Notes: generated by a model not told the origin, from the sequence alone. Shown: positions 17,402 to 26,665, counted from the stretch's first letter. The stretch is DNA of 53,337 nt from Candidatus Aminicenantes bacterium UBA647 (GCA_002299555.1 DBOL01000033.1:1-53337), one strand, 5' to 3'. A program made the numbers and translations.

Positions 17402-18715
17402 ATGAAGAAAATTACTATTATCGGTGCTGGGCTCGCCGGGATAGAGGCTGCATGGCAGGCCTCCAAATCCGGCGCGGAAGTTGATCTGTATGACCTTAAA
17501 CCCGAAGGCAGGACCATAGGTCACGAATCCCCGTTTCTTGGTGAAATGATCTGTTCAAATTCTTTCGGCTCATCGTCTTTATCAACATCTGCCGGACTTC
17601 TTCAGGAAGAATTAAAACACCTCGATTCTTTTTTTCTTAAAAACAGTCAAAAATTCAGGGTCCCTGCCGGGAATAGTTTTTCTGTTGACAGGATCAGGCT
17701 TGCCGAACATCTTACAGAAGAGATAAAAAAGATCCCGTCAATAAATCTTATATGTAAAGATGTAGATCATATTCCGGAATCCGAAGGACCAGTCATAATT
17801 GCCACAGGACCCCTGACATCTGAAAAAATGTCAGAGAAAATATCTGACCATACCGGAAGAAAAAACTTGTTTTTCTATGACTCCACGAGTCCGATAGTTA
17901 ATCTGGAAAGTCTGGATACTGAAAAACTCTTCTGGGCCTCAAGATATGATAAAGGCGATGCCGACTTCCTGAATATACCACTGAATGAAGAACAATATCA
18001 TGAACTTGTGGATGACCTGTTAAATGCTGAGAAGGTCAAGTTAAAAGATTTTGAGGATAAAAAATTTTTTGAAGCATGTCTCCCTGTTGAAGAGATAGCT
18101 TCAAGAGGAAAAGAGTCACTCGCTTTCGGGCCTCTGAAACCAGTTGGACTAAAATCAAACCCTGAAGGGGATGACCATTATGCTGTTGTTCAGTTGAGAC
18201 AGGATGATGCGAGTAAAAAATTTTTTCAGCTGGTAGGGTTTCAGACAAGACTAAAGTGGGGGGAGCAGAAGAGGATATTCAGAAAACTACCAGGGCTGGA
18301 AAATGCGGAATTTGAAAGATTCGGCAGGATGCACAGGAACTCATACATAAATGCTCCGGTGATAATAACGGGAGTATATCAATCACAAAAAGATCCCGGA
18401 ATATATTTTGCCGGGCAGTTATCAGGTGTTGAAGGCTATCTGGAATCGATCTGCTCCGGATTATTGTGTGGACTCAGTGCAGGAAAAAAGATCAATGGGA
18501 ATTCCCTCTCCGAACCCCCTGACAGTACTGCTTCCGGTGCTCTCCTGAAATATATTAAAGGGGCCGGATGGGCTGATTTCAAACCTTCAAAATTCTCTTT
18601 CGGGCTACTCCCTGAAATGAAGGTCAGGGGCAAAAGCAAGAGAGAAAAAAAACTGATAAGGGCTGAGAACGCCATTAAAAACTTAGAGGAATGGATAAAA
18701 AAAGAAGGGATCTGA
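17402..18715 (+). CDS. trmFO: Methylenetetrahydrofolate-tRNA-(uracil-5-)-methyltransferase TrmFO
   Basis: FAD-dependent enzyme that makes 5-methyluridine at position 54 of tRNAs using 5,10-methylene-THF. 437 residues. Seen: dinucleotide-binding IIGAGLAGIEAAWQA at the N terminus, the TrmFO/GidA-family FLGEMICSNSFGSSS near residue 45, PAGNSFSVDR near 92, FEACLPVEEIASRGKESLAFGPLKPVGL near 220-250, and GRMHRNSYINAP plus FAGQLSGVEGYLES near 305-345. It starts eight bases after topA without a clear ribosome-binding site. The gene end overlaps the recombinase start by 25 bases. Confidence 0.96.
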   Translation: MKKITIIGAGLAGIEAAWQASKSGAEVDLYDLKPEGRTIGHESPFLGEMICSNSFGSSSLSTSAGLLQEELKHLDSFFLKNSQKFRVPAGNSFSVDRIRLAEHLTEEIKKIPSINLICKDVDHIPESEGPVIIATGPLTSEKMSEKISDHTGRKNLFFYDSTSPIVNLESLDTEKLFWASRYDKGDADFLNIPLNEEQYHELVDDLLNAEKVKLKDFEDKKFFEACLPVEEIASRGKESLAFGPLKPVGLKSNPEGDDHYAVVQLRQDDASKKFFQLVGFQTRLKWGEQKRIFRKLPGLENAEFERFGRMHRNSYINAPVIITGVYQSQKDPGIYFAGQLSGVEGYLESICSGLLCGLSAGKKINGNSLSEPPDSTASGALLKYIKGAGWADFKPSKFSFGLLPEMKVRGKSKREKKLIRAENAIKNLEEWIKKEGI

Positions 18716-19593
18716 CCGATTACCTCGATTATTTGTCAGATATAAAAAAATTTTCACCGAATACAATAAAAGCCTATAAACAGGACATCGATCAGTTCAT
18801 GATCTTTTTCAATTTCGAATATCAAAATCTGTCAAGAGATAAGATAAGAGATTTTTTGTCAAATCTCTACCTTACTACAACTAACAGATCAACGGTTTCA
18901 AGAAAGATCTATGCGATCAGATCCTTTTTCCAATATCTGATCCAACAGGGAAGGTCTGAGAAAAATCCGATGGATCTTATATCCATCCCCAAGGCTGACA
19001 AAAAACTTCCGGAAATTCTTACCGAGGATGAGATGGTAAGATTTCTCGATGAACTTCCGGGAGAATCACTGAGCGAGATCAGGAACAAAGCCTTAATTGA
19101 ACTTTTCTATGCTTCAGGGCTCCGATTGTCTGAACTGACAAACCTGAAGAGAGAGAATATCAATTTTAATGAAAGACTTTTAAGAGTGCTCGGCAAAGGT
19201 AACAAGGAGAGGATAGTTCCGTTTAACAGGAAGGCAGGCGAAATATTGAAAAAATACATTGCTCTCTCAGACACGGAATTTAAACAAAGCAGCGAATATA
19301 TATTTTTAAATTACAGAGGTGAAAAGATCTCGGAAAGAGGAATTGAGAAAATAGTAAAAAAAGTTTTTAAAAAAATAAGCGATTCAGGCAAAAATGTTTA
19401 TCCCCACCTGTTCCGCCACTCCTTTGCAACCCACCTCCTGCAGAGAGGGGTTGACCTGAGGGTGATCCAGGAACTCCTGGGACACTCAAACCTTTCCACA
19501 ACTGAAAAATATACAACTCTGAACTATTCAGACCTCCTGAAAAGTTACAACAAATTTCACCCCCGATCAGAAAGTGATCCTGCTGAAGAGTAG
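18691..19593 (+). CDS. xerC: Tyrosine recombinase, XerC/XerD type
   Basis: Site-specific recombinase that resolves chromosome dimers at dif during division. 300 residues, the usual Xer length. N-terminal SAM-like core-binding domain (about 5-90), then the catalytic domain with Arg145 (ASGLRLSEL), the Lys of GKGNKERIVP near 170, His239 and Arg242 (HLFRHSFATHLL), His265 (LLGHSNLSTT) and nucleophile Tyr274. All six catalytic residues are present. Context (dprA-topA-trmFO) is the chromosomal xer locus rather than a phage or integron. ATG 18691 lies within trmFO, with GAGGA immediately before it. XerC versus XerD cannot be decided from sequence alone. Confidence 0.93.
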   Translation: MDKKRRDLTDYLDYLSDIKKFSPNTIKAYKQDIDQFMIFFNFEYQNLSRDKIRDFLSNLYLTTTNRSTVSRKIYAIRSFFQYLIQQGRSEKNPMDLISIPKADKKLPEILTEDEMVRFLDELPGESLSEIRNKALIELFYASGLRLSELTNLKRENINFNERLLRVLGKGNKERIVPFNRKAGEILKKYIALSDTEFKQSSEYIFLNYRGEKISERGIEKIVKKVFKKISDSGKNVYPHLFRHSFATHLLQRGVDLRVIQELLGHSNLSTTEKYTTLNYSDLLKSYNKFHPRSESDPAEE

Positions 19594-19630
19594 CTCCTTT
19601 ACGTCTATCGGGATATTCTCTATAATATAA

Positions 19631-20758
19631 ATGAAAATGAAAAAATTTATATTATTGATCCTTGTCCTGTCCCTGACAATTTATCCTTCAAGAGAAACAA
19701 AGCTGAAAAAACTTAATGCGGAGATAAAGAGCATCACAAAAAAAATAAGTTTACTCAACAAGGAGAGCGGGTCGATACTGAATGAGCTATATAAGATCGA
19801 CCTGAACTATAAAAAAGCAAATAGTGAGAACAAAAGGATCGTTCATCTCTTATCAGTAACTAATTCAACAATAAGGAAGAAAAGGTCTGAAGAGAAGAAA
19901 CTTGTTAAAGATATCAACAGGTCAAAAAAAGGAATTAAAAAAGCTGTCAGGATACTTAACAAGATCGGAAAAGCAGGAAATTTCAAGATATTCAGTAATA
20001 TAAAAAACATTAATCAATTATTCAGAAACTACTACCTCTTCATATCGTTGATCAACAAAAAGATCGATGAGATCGGTAAAATAAAAATATACCTTATAAA
20101 ATTAAATACGATCCGTGATGAACTTGAAAAAGAAAAATCGAGACTCGGAATACTGAAAAAAAATCAGCGGGAAAAGATGAGCGAGATCCTCTCTGCAAAG
20201 AAGGCCAAGACAACATTTATAGATCAGATAAACTCAGACAGAAAAAAACATCTAAGCATGCTTGATGAACTTAATGCAGAGGCAAAAAGGCTGACAAATC
20301 TTTTAAAAGAAAAAGTAAATGTATTTGACCTACCCGAAATTGATTTAAAAACGATCAAAGGGAAACTTAATTGGCCCCTCAGGGGGGAAGTGATCTCCCG
20401 ATTCGGCAAAAAAAGGAGTACCCGTTTCAACACATATATATTTAACAACGGAATCGAAATAAAACCATCAGGATCAATGAAGATAAAGGCTGTTTTTGAT
20501 GGTGTCATAATATTCATGGATTATTTCAAGGGATACGGGGAGATCATTATCGTTCAGCATTCAAAGGATCTTTTGTCAGTTTACGGACATTGCAGTAAGT
20601 TCCTGAAGAAAAAAGGCAATTATATTCTGGCGGGAGATGAGATCGGAATTGCAGGAGATTCGGGGTCAACTTTTGGAGATTCTCTCTATTTTGAAATAAG
20701 AAAAAATACAATTGCGGAAAATCCGATCAGTTGGCTGAAAAAAAATACAGGGAATTGA
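19631..20758 (+). CDS. EnvC-like murein hydrolase activator (coiled coil + degenerate M23 domain)
   Basis: 375 residues. Signal peptide at about 1-19, then long charged coiled-coil segments (about 22-225) and a C-terminal LytM/M23 domain (about 250-370). The catalytic zinc ligands of true M23 endopeptidases are altered: the HxGxD position reads NNGIEI and the last HxH position reads LYFEIR, while VYGHCS is kept. This degeneracy is the pattern in EnvC, which activates amidases rather than cutting murein itself. It lies in the periplasm and probably helps septal peptidoglycan splitting, which fits its position behind the xer gene. The start is 38 bases after the recombinase. Confidence 0.88.
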   Translation: MKMKKFILLILVLSLTIYPSRETKLKKLNAEIKSITKKISLLNKESGSILNELYKIDLNYKKANSENKRIVHLLSVTNSTIRKKRSEEKKLVKDINRSKKGIKKAVRILNKIGKAGNFKIFSNIKNINQLFRNYYLFISLINKKIDEIGKIKIYLIKLNTIRDELEKEKSRLGILKKNQREKMSEILSAKKAKTTFIDQINSDRKKHLSMLDELNAEAKRLTNLLKEKVNVFDLPEIDLKTIKGKLNWPLRGEVISRFGKKRSTRFNTYIFNNGIEIKPSGSMKIKAVFDGVIIFMDYFKGYGEIIIVQHSKDLLSVYGHCSKFLKKKGNYILAGDEIGIAGDSGSTFGDSLYFEIRKNTIAENPISWLKKNTGN

Positions 20759-20816
20759 ATTCTGGCGACATCTGAGGTATATAAATGGATTCAGTAAAAC
20801 CTTATGAAGGAATTAA

Positions 20817-21992
20817 ATGAGCAAAAAAAATAGAAACCCGTTGAGAAAAAAGAATAATTCACTCACAATCTTTGTCTCCCTGATACTTATATCCTTTTTG
20901 ATTGTTCTACTTCTTGAATTTATAAATTATAAAAAGGGGAAAGAGTCACTCATTTTTACAGAATTATTGAAGAGAGAGAAAACAATAAGCCCCCATCTTA
21001 AATTTAATTATGATTTTCTCGACTTCTTGAATGCCGAAGATATCAGTTTTGATTATTTTAAGGACACGGGGAACAGATACCATTTTAAACTTGATATAAG
21101 AAATTCAAAATTTAAAAAAATATTGAAGGATATTAATGTTTTTTCTAATAAATACAATTTCTCTCTCACTCCTATTGAGGTTCGAAGAGGAGAGAAAAAA
21201 ACAACTTATCTGTATAAAACTGATTTTTCCGGAAATACAACACATTTTTTACTTGTAAACAGTATTAAAGATACTTCCCCGAGCAGTATAGAAAAACCAA
21301 AAGATCTGGTCGGTGCAGATCCAAAACACCCCAGGATCGCTTTTATAATTGATGACATTGGAGCCTACAATATCGGCGCTTATGAGCTTAAAAAACTTGG
21401 TATACCAATCACTGCATCTGTTCTTCCCGACTCTCCTCATGCAATGGAGGAGGCAAAGTGGCTTTCAAAATATAACCTCAAATCACTGATCCACCTCCCC
21501 ATGCAGCCCAAGAAAGATGTAAATAACTATTCTGATCATCAAAAAGTTATCACCATGACATCATCATTAACCGAAATAGGAGATCTGATAAAAAGGGCCA
21601 GAAAGATCGTTCCTGACGCCAATGGTATAAACAACCACCAGGGATCTCTTGTAACTTCAGACAGGAACATGATGAAAAAAATACTATCTGTGATCAAAAA
21701 CGAGGGGATGTATTTTATAGACTCAAAAACCGACTTTGATTCACTTGCATGGGAAACAGCAAGAGACATGAGCGTCAAAACGGCAGTAAGAGATGTTTTC
21801 CTTGATCATACAAGATCATATGAGCATTCTATGTTCCAGATCCGAAGACTGGTGGAAATTGCAAAAAAAACAGGAAAGGGGATTGCAATAGGACATCCAT
21901 TTGACACTACATTTTCTGCAATAGCTGATTCACTCAAGTTTATAAGATCAAGTGGAGTCGAGATAGTTTTTGTGAATCAATTGATCAAATGA
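20817..21992 (+). CDS. Divergent polysaccharide deacetylase family protein (YibQ-like)
   Basis: 391 residues with AAGGAATTAA before ATG 20817. A single transmembrane anchor (about 17-38) is followed by an extracytoplasmic linker and a deacetylase-like barrel from about residue 165. Seen: RIAFIIDDIGAYN (the metal-binding DD), ITASVLPDSPHA, SLIHLPMQP (the His motif), INNHQGSLVTSD and GIAIGHPFDTT. This is the DUF610/YibQ family, which often follows envC-like and ctpA genes. It is thought to act on envelope glycans, but its substrate is not established. Probably in one operon with the EnvC-like gene. Confidence 0.88.
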   Translation: MSKKNRNPLRKKNNSLTIFVSLILISFLIVLLLEFINYKKGKESLIFTELLKREKTISPHLKFNYDFLDFLNAEDISFDYFKDTGNRYHFKLDIRNSKFKKILKDINVFSNKYNFSLTPIEVRRGEKKTTYLYKTDFSGNTTHFLLVNSIKDTSPSSIEKPKDLVGADPKHPRIAFIIDDIGAYNIGAYELKKLGIPITASVLPDSPHAMEEAKWLSKYNLKSLIHLPMQPKKDVNNYSDHQKVITMTSSLTEIGDLIKRARKIVPDANGINNHQGSLVTSDRNMMKKILSVIKNEGMYFIDSKTDFDSLAWETARDMSVKTAVRDVFLDHTRSYEHSMFQIRRLVEIAKKTGKGIAIGHPFDTTFSAIADSLKFIRSSGVEIVFVNQLIK

Positions 21993-21998
21993 ACCTTG

Positions 21999-23486
21999 TC
22001 AGTTCATCTTTATTTCTTTAACTATCAGCCTGTTTGATATCATATCAAGTACGGACACTCTCATATTGTGTCCGGAAGAAAACTCTGCCGGAATTCCGGT
22101 TGATATATTTATTTTTTTCTGCTCAGCTCTTAAGGTCTTTGACCTACGGTATACCTCTTTTCCGGCATTATCATAAAGCTGGATTATTACTTTAAGGAGC
22201 CCGAACCCACCCCTCTTACTAAGTGTAAAATATCTAATTGAGAAAGATAATATATTGTCCTGAAATCCCTGATCTTCAATAGAAATCTTAGCTTTTAAAA
22301 GATACTTTTTTAACTCTTCCAGCTCTTTATCCTTAAATCTTTTTCTGTAAAAAAGCTCTTTTTTACTCACTCCCGACTCTATGCGAAGCTTTAATTTCCC
22401 CTTCTCATCAGGAAGTTCAAACATAATGTCCCAGAAAGTATCCTTATGCTCTCTGACCCCATTTATTCCACTCTCGATATTACTCGTTTCAACAAAAGCA
22501 CCTCCGGTATCCTCAGATAATTTTTTAAGGATCTCCGAAAGCTGCAGGCCCGTCTTTTTATCAGAGGAAGAATCATCCGGAGAATATAAAATAGTGAAAA
22601 AAGAGGTGTTTGTATTAATGAAGCCCTCACTCATCGAACTTTCAGGATATGGGCCAGCAACAAGCATCGAGTCCTGCATTTCCCTTATTTTTCTCCCTAC
22701 CAATTTTGACCAGCTTGAATCGCCTGTTGTGGTACGTGAGAGAAACGATCTCACTGCCTTTATAGTCTTGTGCACCCTTCCGGTAAAAGGATAAACATTC
22801 CCATTCTGAATAAAGATCCAATACCTGTCACCTTCCCTGTATCCAAGCAGATCATGAATCTCCTTGAATTTCTTCTTGTCAGGAATAATGAATTCATTCT
22901 TATAAAAAAGTATGTCAGGAATTATTGATGCAAAAAATTTAAAGTATTGAGCTCCACCCACCAGAATTGCTGAAGAAGGGCTGTATGAACCGAAAAATCT
23001 TTCCATTTTTGATATTTCAGTATTTATACTTTTAAGTATCCTTGAAGATTTCTTAAACTCATAATTCATATCTCTCTTCAAACGATTACTGATATTAAGA
23101 ATCATTCTCTCCTTGTTCTCCGTAACCTTAATTTGATGGATATTTATATTAGTATGAACTATCAGAGAATCGGATTTTTCTAAAACTTCGGTCACAAAGT
23201 ATGAGATCGCGTCTTCCAGAACTTTATCAAATTTATCAAAATTCATGAATGTAAGAACGAAATTCCTGCCAAGGAGTCTCTCTTTATTGATATATCGTTC
23301 TGTTTTTACTATCCCGGATATATTAATTTCTTTTTTGTTAACAAAAAGTTTTAAATCTTTTAAGTTCTGATCTGTTGCCTCACCATTCTTGATCCTCAAC
23401 TGGATCTTTGTGGAATTATCTGGTTCTCCGAAATTGAAACCATTAACAAACATCAAAAACAAAATAGCAATAATGCATTTTTTCAT
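21999..23486 (-). CDS. Secreted vWA-like protein lacking a MIDAS motif
   Basis: Start taken at ATG 23486, where AGGA lies five bases upstream and the product begins with a signal peptide (MKKCIIAILFLMFVNGFNFG); an in-frame start at 23558 would precede it with 24 charged residues. The 495-residue protein resembles the 'VWFA-related' exported proteins common in Acidobacteriota. NFVLTFMNFDKFDKVLEDAI aligns with the strand that usually holds DxSxS, but the metal-binding residues are absent. The later SEDTGGAFVETSNIESGI matches the family's 'GG.AF...N' segment. A beta-rich C terminus (about 365-495) follows. It ends seven bases from the deacetylase stop (convergent). Function unknown. Confidence 0.7.
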   Translation of the reverse strand: MKKCIIAILFLMFVNGFNFGEPDNSTKIQLRIKNGEATDQNLKDLKLFVNKKEINISGIVKTERYINKERLLGRNFVLTFMNFDKFDKVLEDAISYFVTEVLEKSDSLIVHTNINIHQIKVTENKERMILNISNRLKRDMNYEFKKSSRILKSINTEISKMERFFGSYSPSSAILVGGAQYFKFFASIIPDILFYKNEFIIPDKKKFKEIHDLLGYREGDRYWIFIQNGNVYPFTGRVHKTIKAVRSFLSRTTTGDSSWSKLVGRKIREMQDSMLVAGPYPESSMSEGFINTNTSFFTILYSPDDSSSDKKTGLQLSEILKKLSEDTGGAFVETSNIESGINGVREHKDTFWDIMFELPDEKGKLKLRIESGVSKKELFYRKRFKDKELEELKKYLLKAKISIEDQGFQDNILSFSIRYFTLSKRGGFGLLKVIIQLYDNAGKEVYRRSKTLRAEQKKINISTGIPAEFSSGHNMRVSVLDMISNRLIVKEIKMN

Positions 23487-23522
23487 TATCATCCTATTGT
23501 CAATCTTCTCTTTAGTGAAAAA

Positions 23523-23551
23523 ATAATACCTTGCCGCAACTTTTTTATCAA
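23523..23551 (-). promoter_or_regulatory. Promoter for the secreted vWA-like gene
   Basis: Minus strand: -35 TTGATA (23546-23551), 17-base spacer, -10 TATTAT (23523-23528); the start codon at 23486 follows about 30 bases after the predicted transcription start. Confidence 0.55.
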
Positions 23552-23570
23552 ATTTCAAATTGAATGATAT

Positions 23571-23599
23571 TTGTCACAAGTCAGTAATTTTGATAAGAT
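23571..23599 (+). promoter_or_regulatory. Promoter for tsaD, placed for a leaderless mRNA
   Basis: -35 TTGTCA (23571-23576), 17-base spacer, -10 TAAGAT (23594-23599). The first base of ATG 23606 is seven bases after the -10 box, i.e. at the expected transcription start, and no Shine-Dalgarno sequence is present. Confidence 0.55.
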
Positions 23600-23605
23600 T
23601 TGACA

Positions 23606-24637
23606 ATGCTGATATTGGGAATTGAATCTTCATGTGATGAAACCGCTGTTGCCCTCATTGAGAGAGGAGAAAATAACAGGATCATTTGTGAAAAAGTGAA
23701 ATCACAGATCCCCCTCCATAAAAAATACGGTGGCGTAGTTCCGGAGATAGCATCCAGAAGTCATTACGAAACAATTGACAAACTAACCAAAGAAGTATTG
23801 TCCGAATCCGAAACAGATATTTCATTAATAGATCTTATCGCTGTCACCCAGGGCCCCGGACTTATCGGCTCACTGCTTATCGGACTCTCTTTTGCAAAAG
23901 GACTCTCCTATTCATCAGGGAAACCTCTTATTGGTATTGATCATATTCAGGCACATATAGAATCCCCATTCATTACATACGGAGAGAAGATCAACTATCC
24001 TCTCATAGCACTTGTAGTATCAGGAGGGCACACATCAATATTTCATCAAAGATCAAAATTTGAAACTGAAGTTTTCACAACAACTCGTGATGATGCTGCA
24101 GGAGAAGTGATGGACAAGGTCGCTAAATTCCTTGATCTTGGGTATCCAGGCGGGCCCATCCTTGATAAATTATATCCTGAAGGGGACAACTCCCGATTCA
24201 AATTTACCATCCCCAGAATGTCAGATGGATCAGGAGATTTTTCATTCTCAGGATATAAAACCGCAGCGCTGCGAGTGTTTGAAAAACATAATATTAAATC
24301 AGGTGATGTAGATTTCAACGACCTTATTTCATCTTTCATGAATAGCATGACAGATTACCTTATTTTAAAGTTAAAAGAAGGGATCAAAGAATTTGACCCG
24401 AAAAGTATTATTATTGCGGGAGGTGTCAGCAGAAATTCTCTACTCAGGCAGAAGGCATTAGCCGAATTGGAAAAAGAAGGGAGAAAAGTTTTCTTACCTG
24501 AAGGCGAATACTGTACAGACAATGCAACAATGATAGCCTGGCTCGGTTATGAAAAGTTCAAACAATTTCCGAAAGGAAACTATTTTGACAGATCAATCAA
24601 CTCCTATTCCAGAAGTAAATTCAATCTAAAATCCTGA
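23606..24637 (+). CDS. tsaD: tRNA N6-threonylcarbamoyladenosine transferase subunit TsaD
   Basis: Transfers the threonylcarbamoyl group from TsaC product to A37 of ANN-decoding tRNAs, with TsaB and TsaE. 343 residues from ATG 23606; a TTG at 23600 is in frame but adds only two residues. Seen: ILGIESSCDETAVAL at the N terminus, VPEIASRSHYE near 45, TQGPGLIGSLLIG near 81, metal-binding His113 and His117 in IDHIQAHIES, VSGGHTSI, DDAAGEVMDKVAKFLDLGYPGGP, the phosphate-binding IIAGGVSRNSLLR near 270, and CTDNATMIAW. The ASKHA fold is complete. Confidence 0.97.
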   Translation: MLILGIESSCDETAVALIERGENNRIICEKVKSQIPLHKKYGGVVPEIASRSHYETIDKLTKEVLSESETDISLIDLIAVTQGPGLIGSLLIGLSFAKGLSYSSGKPLIGIDHIQAHIESPFITYGEKINYPLIALVVSGGHTSIFHQRSKFETEVFTTTRDDAAGEVMDKVAKFLDLGYPGGPILDKLYPEGDNSRFKFTIPRMSDGSGDFSFSGYKTAALRVFEKHNIKSGDVDFNDLISSFMNSMTDYLILKLKEGIKEFDPKSIIIAGGVSRNSLLRQKALAELEKEGRKVFLPEGEYCTDNATMIAWLGYEKFKQFPKGNYFDRSINSYSRSKFNLKS

Positions 24638-24643
24638 TCAGAT

Positions 24644-26284
24644 CTATTTTCCCGGACAATTCTTTACGATCTCAGGATCAATATTTTTGTTACCGTAAAC
24701 CTTATCAAAATGGTTGCTGAAGTCTGATGCAAGCTTCTCTGCCCTCAATTTGAAAGCATCCTTATCATCCCATGTTTTTTCAGGATGCAATATTTCAGGA
24801 CCGAACTTAAGACAACTTTGAGGCACATGAAAATGGAAAAGTTTATCTTCATAGAACTCGACATCCTCAAGATTTGACTCAAGGACACCATTAACTATTG
24901 CCCTTGTAATATTTATATCCATCCTCTTCCCAATACCGTAAGGGCCACCACTCCAACCTGTGTTTATCAGAAAAACCTTGGTTCCGTACTTTCTCATCTT
25001 TTCACCAAGCATCGATGCATAAACTTCCGGATTTCTCGGCATAAAAGGTTCACCGAAGAATCTGGAGAAAGTTGATATAGGATCAACAATTCCGGTCTCA
25101 GTTCCTGCCAACTTGCTGGTGTACCCCATGAGGAACCATAACATTGCCTGATTCTCATCCAGTTTAGCCACCGGCGGAAGAACTCCATTTGCATCTGCTG
25201 TTAGAAACAAGATAGATGCAGGATGCCCTGAAACAGAAGATTCCTTTATATTTGCTAAAAAATTAAGAGGATAAGAACCTCTGGAATTCTGTGTCAGCCT
25301 GCCGTCATAGAAATCAAAATTTCCAGACGGATACATCATTGCATTTTCAACTATTGATCCATGTTCAAGATAATCATCTTTATGCATTATCGCATCATAT
25401 ATTTCAGGTTCTTTTTCCGGGTCAAGATCTATCAGTTTTGCATAGCAACCATTCTCAAAATTTGCTATTCCTGTATCATTCCATCCATGCTCATCATCAC
25501 CCAGTAGGGCTCTTTTCGGATCGGCAGATAAAGTTGTTTTTCCTGTTCCTGAAAGTCCCAGAAGCAGGGCTGAAGAACCGTCCAGACCTTCATTAGCAGA
25601 TGCATGAAGAGGGAGAACCCCAACGGCAGGAAGCATATAGTTCATTACTGTAAAGATAAGTTTTTTTATACTTCCAAGATATGCCGAACCATATACAAGG
25701 CCGATCTTATTTACAAAATCCATAACAACTATCAGATCAGAACTCCTTACATTCCCTTCTTTTGGAAAGTTGGTTAAATATTTCTCATGGTCAACATAAT
25801 TATCCGGAAGTGTAATGAGAGTAAATCCGCCATTATTGAAAACACTTTTTGAAATATCCCCGGGGACAGCCCTGAACATATTATCCGTGAACAAAGCTGC
25901 TACTGCATTATCTGTGATCGTTCTTACAGGGAGAGCATATGAACTGTCTGCCCCGACAACTCTGTTTGTAATATATATTTTCTCTTTATTTTTTATAATT
26001 TCCAACGCATCGTTCAGAAGACTTTCAAATACTTCGGGAGTGAGAGCGTTATTATTTGGAGAATCCCAGTCAATTTCACTAACAATCTTTTCCCTTTTTA
26101 CAATATAAGTATCCTTCGGGCTTCTTCCTGTTGACTCTGGTCCGGTAAAAACAGAAAGAGCTCCATTTTTACTTACAAAAGCCTCTCTATTCTTCACCGA
26201 GTGAGAGATCAGATCTCGTCTTGAAATATCCTCAAGAATTGTAGTGTTTTCGAGTGCATTGTTAAGATTGTTCAAAAAATCCAT
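24644..26284 (-). CDS. pckA: Phosphoenolpyruvate carboxykinase (ATP)
   Basis: Interconverts oxaloacetate + ATP and PEP + CO2 + ADP. 546 residues, usual for the ATP-dependent class. Seen: FTGPESTGRSPKDTYIV near residue 47, GSAYLGSIKKLIFTVMNYMLP near 200, LPLHASANEG near 222, kinase loop LLGLSGTGKTTLSADP near 239, LLGDDEHGW near 257, and NTGWSGGPYGIGKRMDI near 445. The GTP-dependent enzyme is excluded by the P-loop context. ATG 26284 has GGAGG four bases upstream. It is convergent with tsaD and divergent from the AOR cluster. With ppdK and the TCA genes it fills the PEP-oxaloacetate-pyruvate node. Confidence 0.97.
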   Translation of the reverse strand: MDFLNNLNNALENTTILEDISRRDLISHSVKNREAFVSKNGALSVFTGPESTGRSPKDTYIVKREKIVSEIDWDSPNNNALTPEVFESLLNDALEIIKNKEKIYITNRVVGADSSYALPVRTITDNAVAALFTDNMFRAVPGDISKSVFNNGGFTLITLPDNYVDHEKYLTNFPKEGNVRSSDLIVVMDFVNKIGLVYGSAYLGSIKKLIFTVMNYMLPAVGVLPLHASANEGLDGSSALLLGLSGTGKTTLSADPKRALLGDDEHGWNDTGIANFENGCYAKLIDLDPEKEPEIYDAIMHKDDYLEHGSIVENAMMYPSGNFDFYDGRLTQNSRGSYPLNFLANIKESSVSGHPASILFLTADANGVLPPVAKLDENQAMLWFLMGYTSKLAGTETGIVDPISTFSRFFGEPFMPRNPEVYASMLGEKMRKYGTKVFLINTGWSGGPYGIGKRMDINITRAIVNGVLESNLEDVEFYEDKLFHFHVPQSCLKFGPEILHPEKTWDDKDAFKLRAEKLASDFSNHFDKVYGNKNIDPEIVKNCPGK

Positions 26285-26309
26285 AATTCCTCCATGAATT
26301 TAATCGTGT

Positions 26310-26338
26310 ATTATATAGTAATGCTGTGATCAATACAA
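26310..26338 (-). promoter_or_regulatory. Promoter for pckA
   Basis: Minus strand: -35 TTGTAT (26333-26338), 17-base spacer, perfect -10 TATAAT (26310-26315). The start codon at 26284 follows with GGAGG in between. Confidence 0.6.
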
Positions 26339-26532
26339 TTAAAAAAAATTTCTATTTAACATGAAATAATCTTCATTTATAATATCTTGAATTTTTCAAA
26401 AATATTATGTTAAAAAAGGGTATAAAACCTTCACAAGTGTCAAAACTTCATCATACTTGTGATGGCCATAGGGCACAGGAAAAACATCTATAAACCATAG
26501 GCGATATTTTATTTAAACCTGAATATTATTTG
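26339..26532. other. Intergenic region with an inverted repeat
   Basis: AT-rich space between the divergent pckA and AOR-cluster promoters. It contains a perfect 8-base inverted repeat, TCACAAGT (26431-26438) and ACTTGTGA (26455-26462), with 16 bases between; it could be an operator or a hairpin. I found no open reading frame with a credible start and no T-run terminator. Confidence 0.4.
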
Positions 26533-26561
26533 TTGACTAAAAACGGGATATGTAATAAGAT
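26533..26561 (+). promoter_or_regulatory. Promoter for the 55-aa protein-ferredoxin-AOR operon
   Basis: -35 TTGACT (26533-26538), 17-base spacer, -10 TAAGAT (26556-26561). The predicted start near 26568 gives a leader of about 98 bases before the first gene at 26666. Confidence 0.6.
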
Positions 26562-26665
26562 ATTTTAATGATGTTCTTCCGACGTTTTCTGTTTAACAAT
26601 ATAACAAATTCATTGTTTATTCCTGTTTCAAATTTAACAAATATTGTCTGAATGAGGGGTATATT

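Noticed and set aside
18691..19593. Tyrosine recombinase as the integrase of a mobile element
   Set aside because: It has Xer length and catalytic pattern, and sits in the conserved dprA-topA-trmFO-xer order. No att-like repeats or phage genes flank it.
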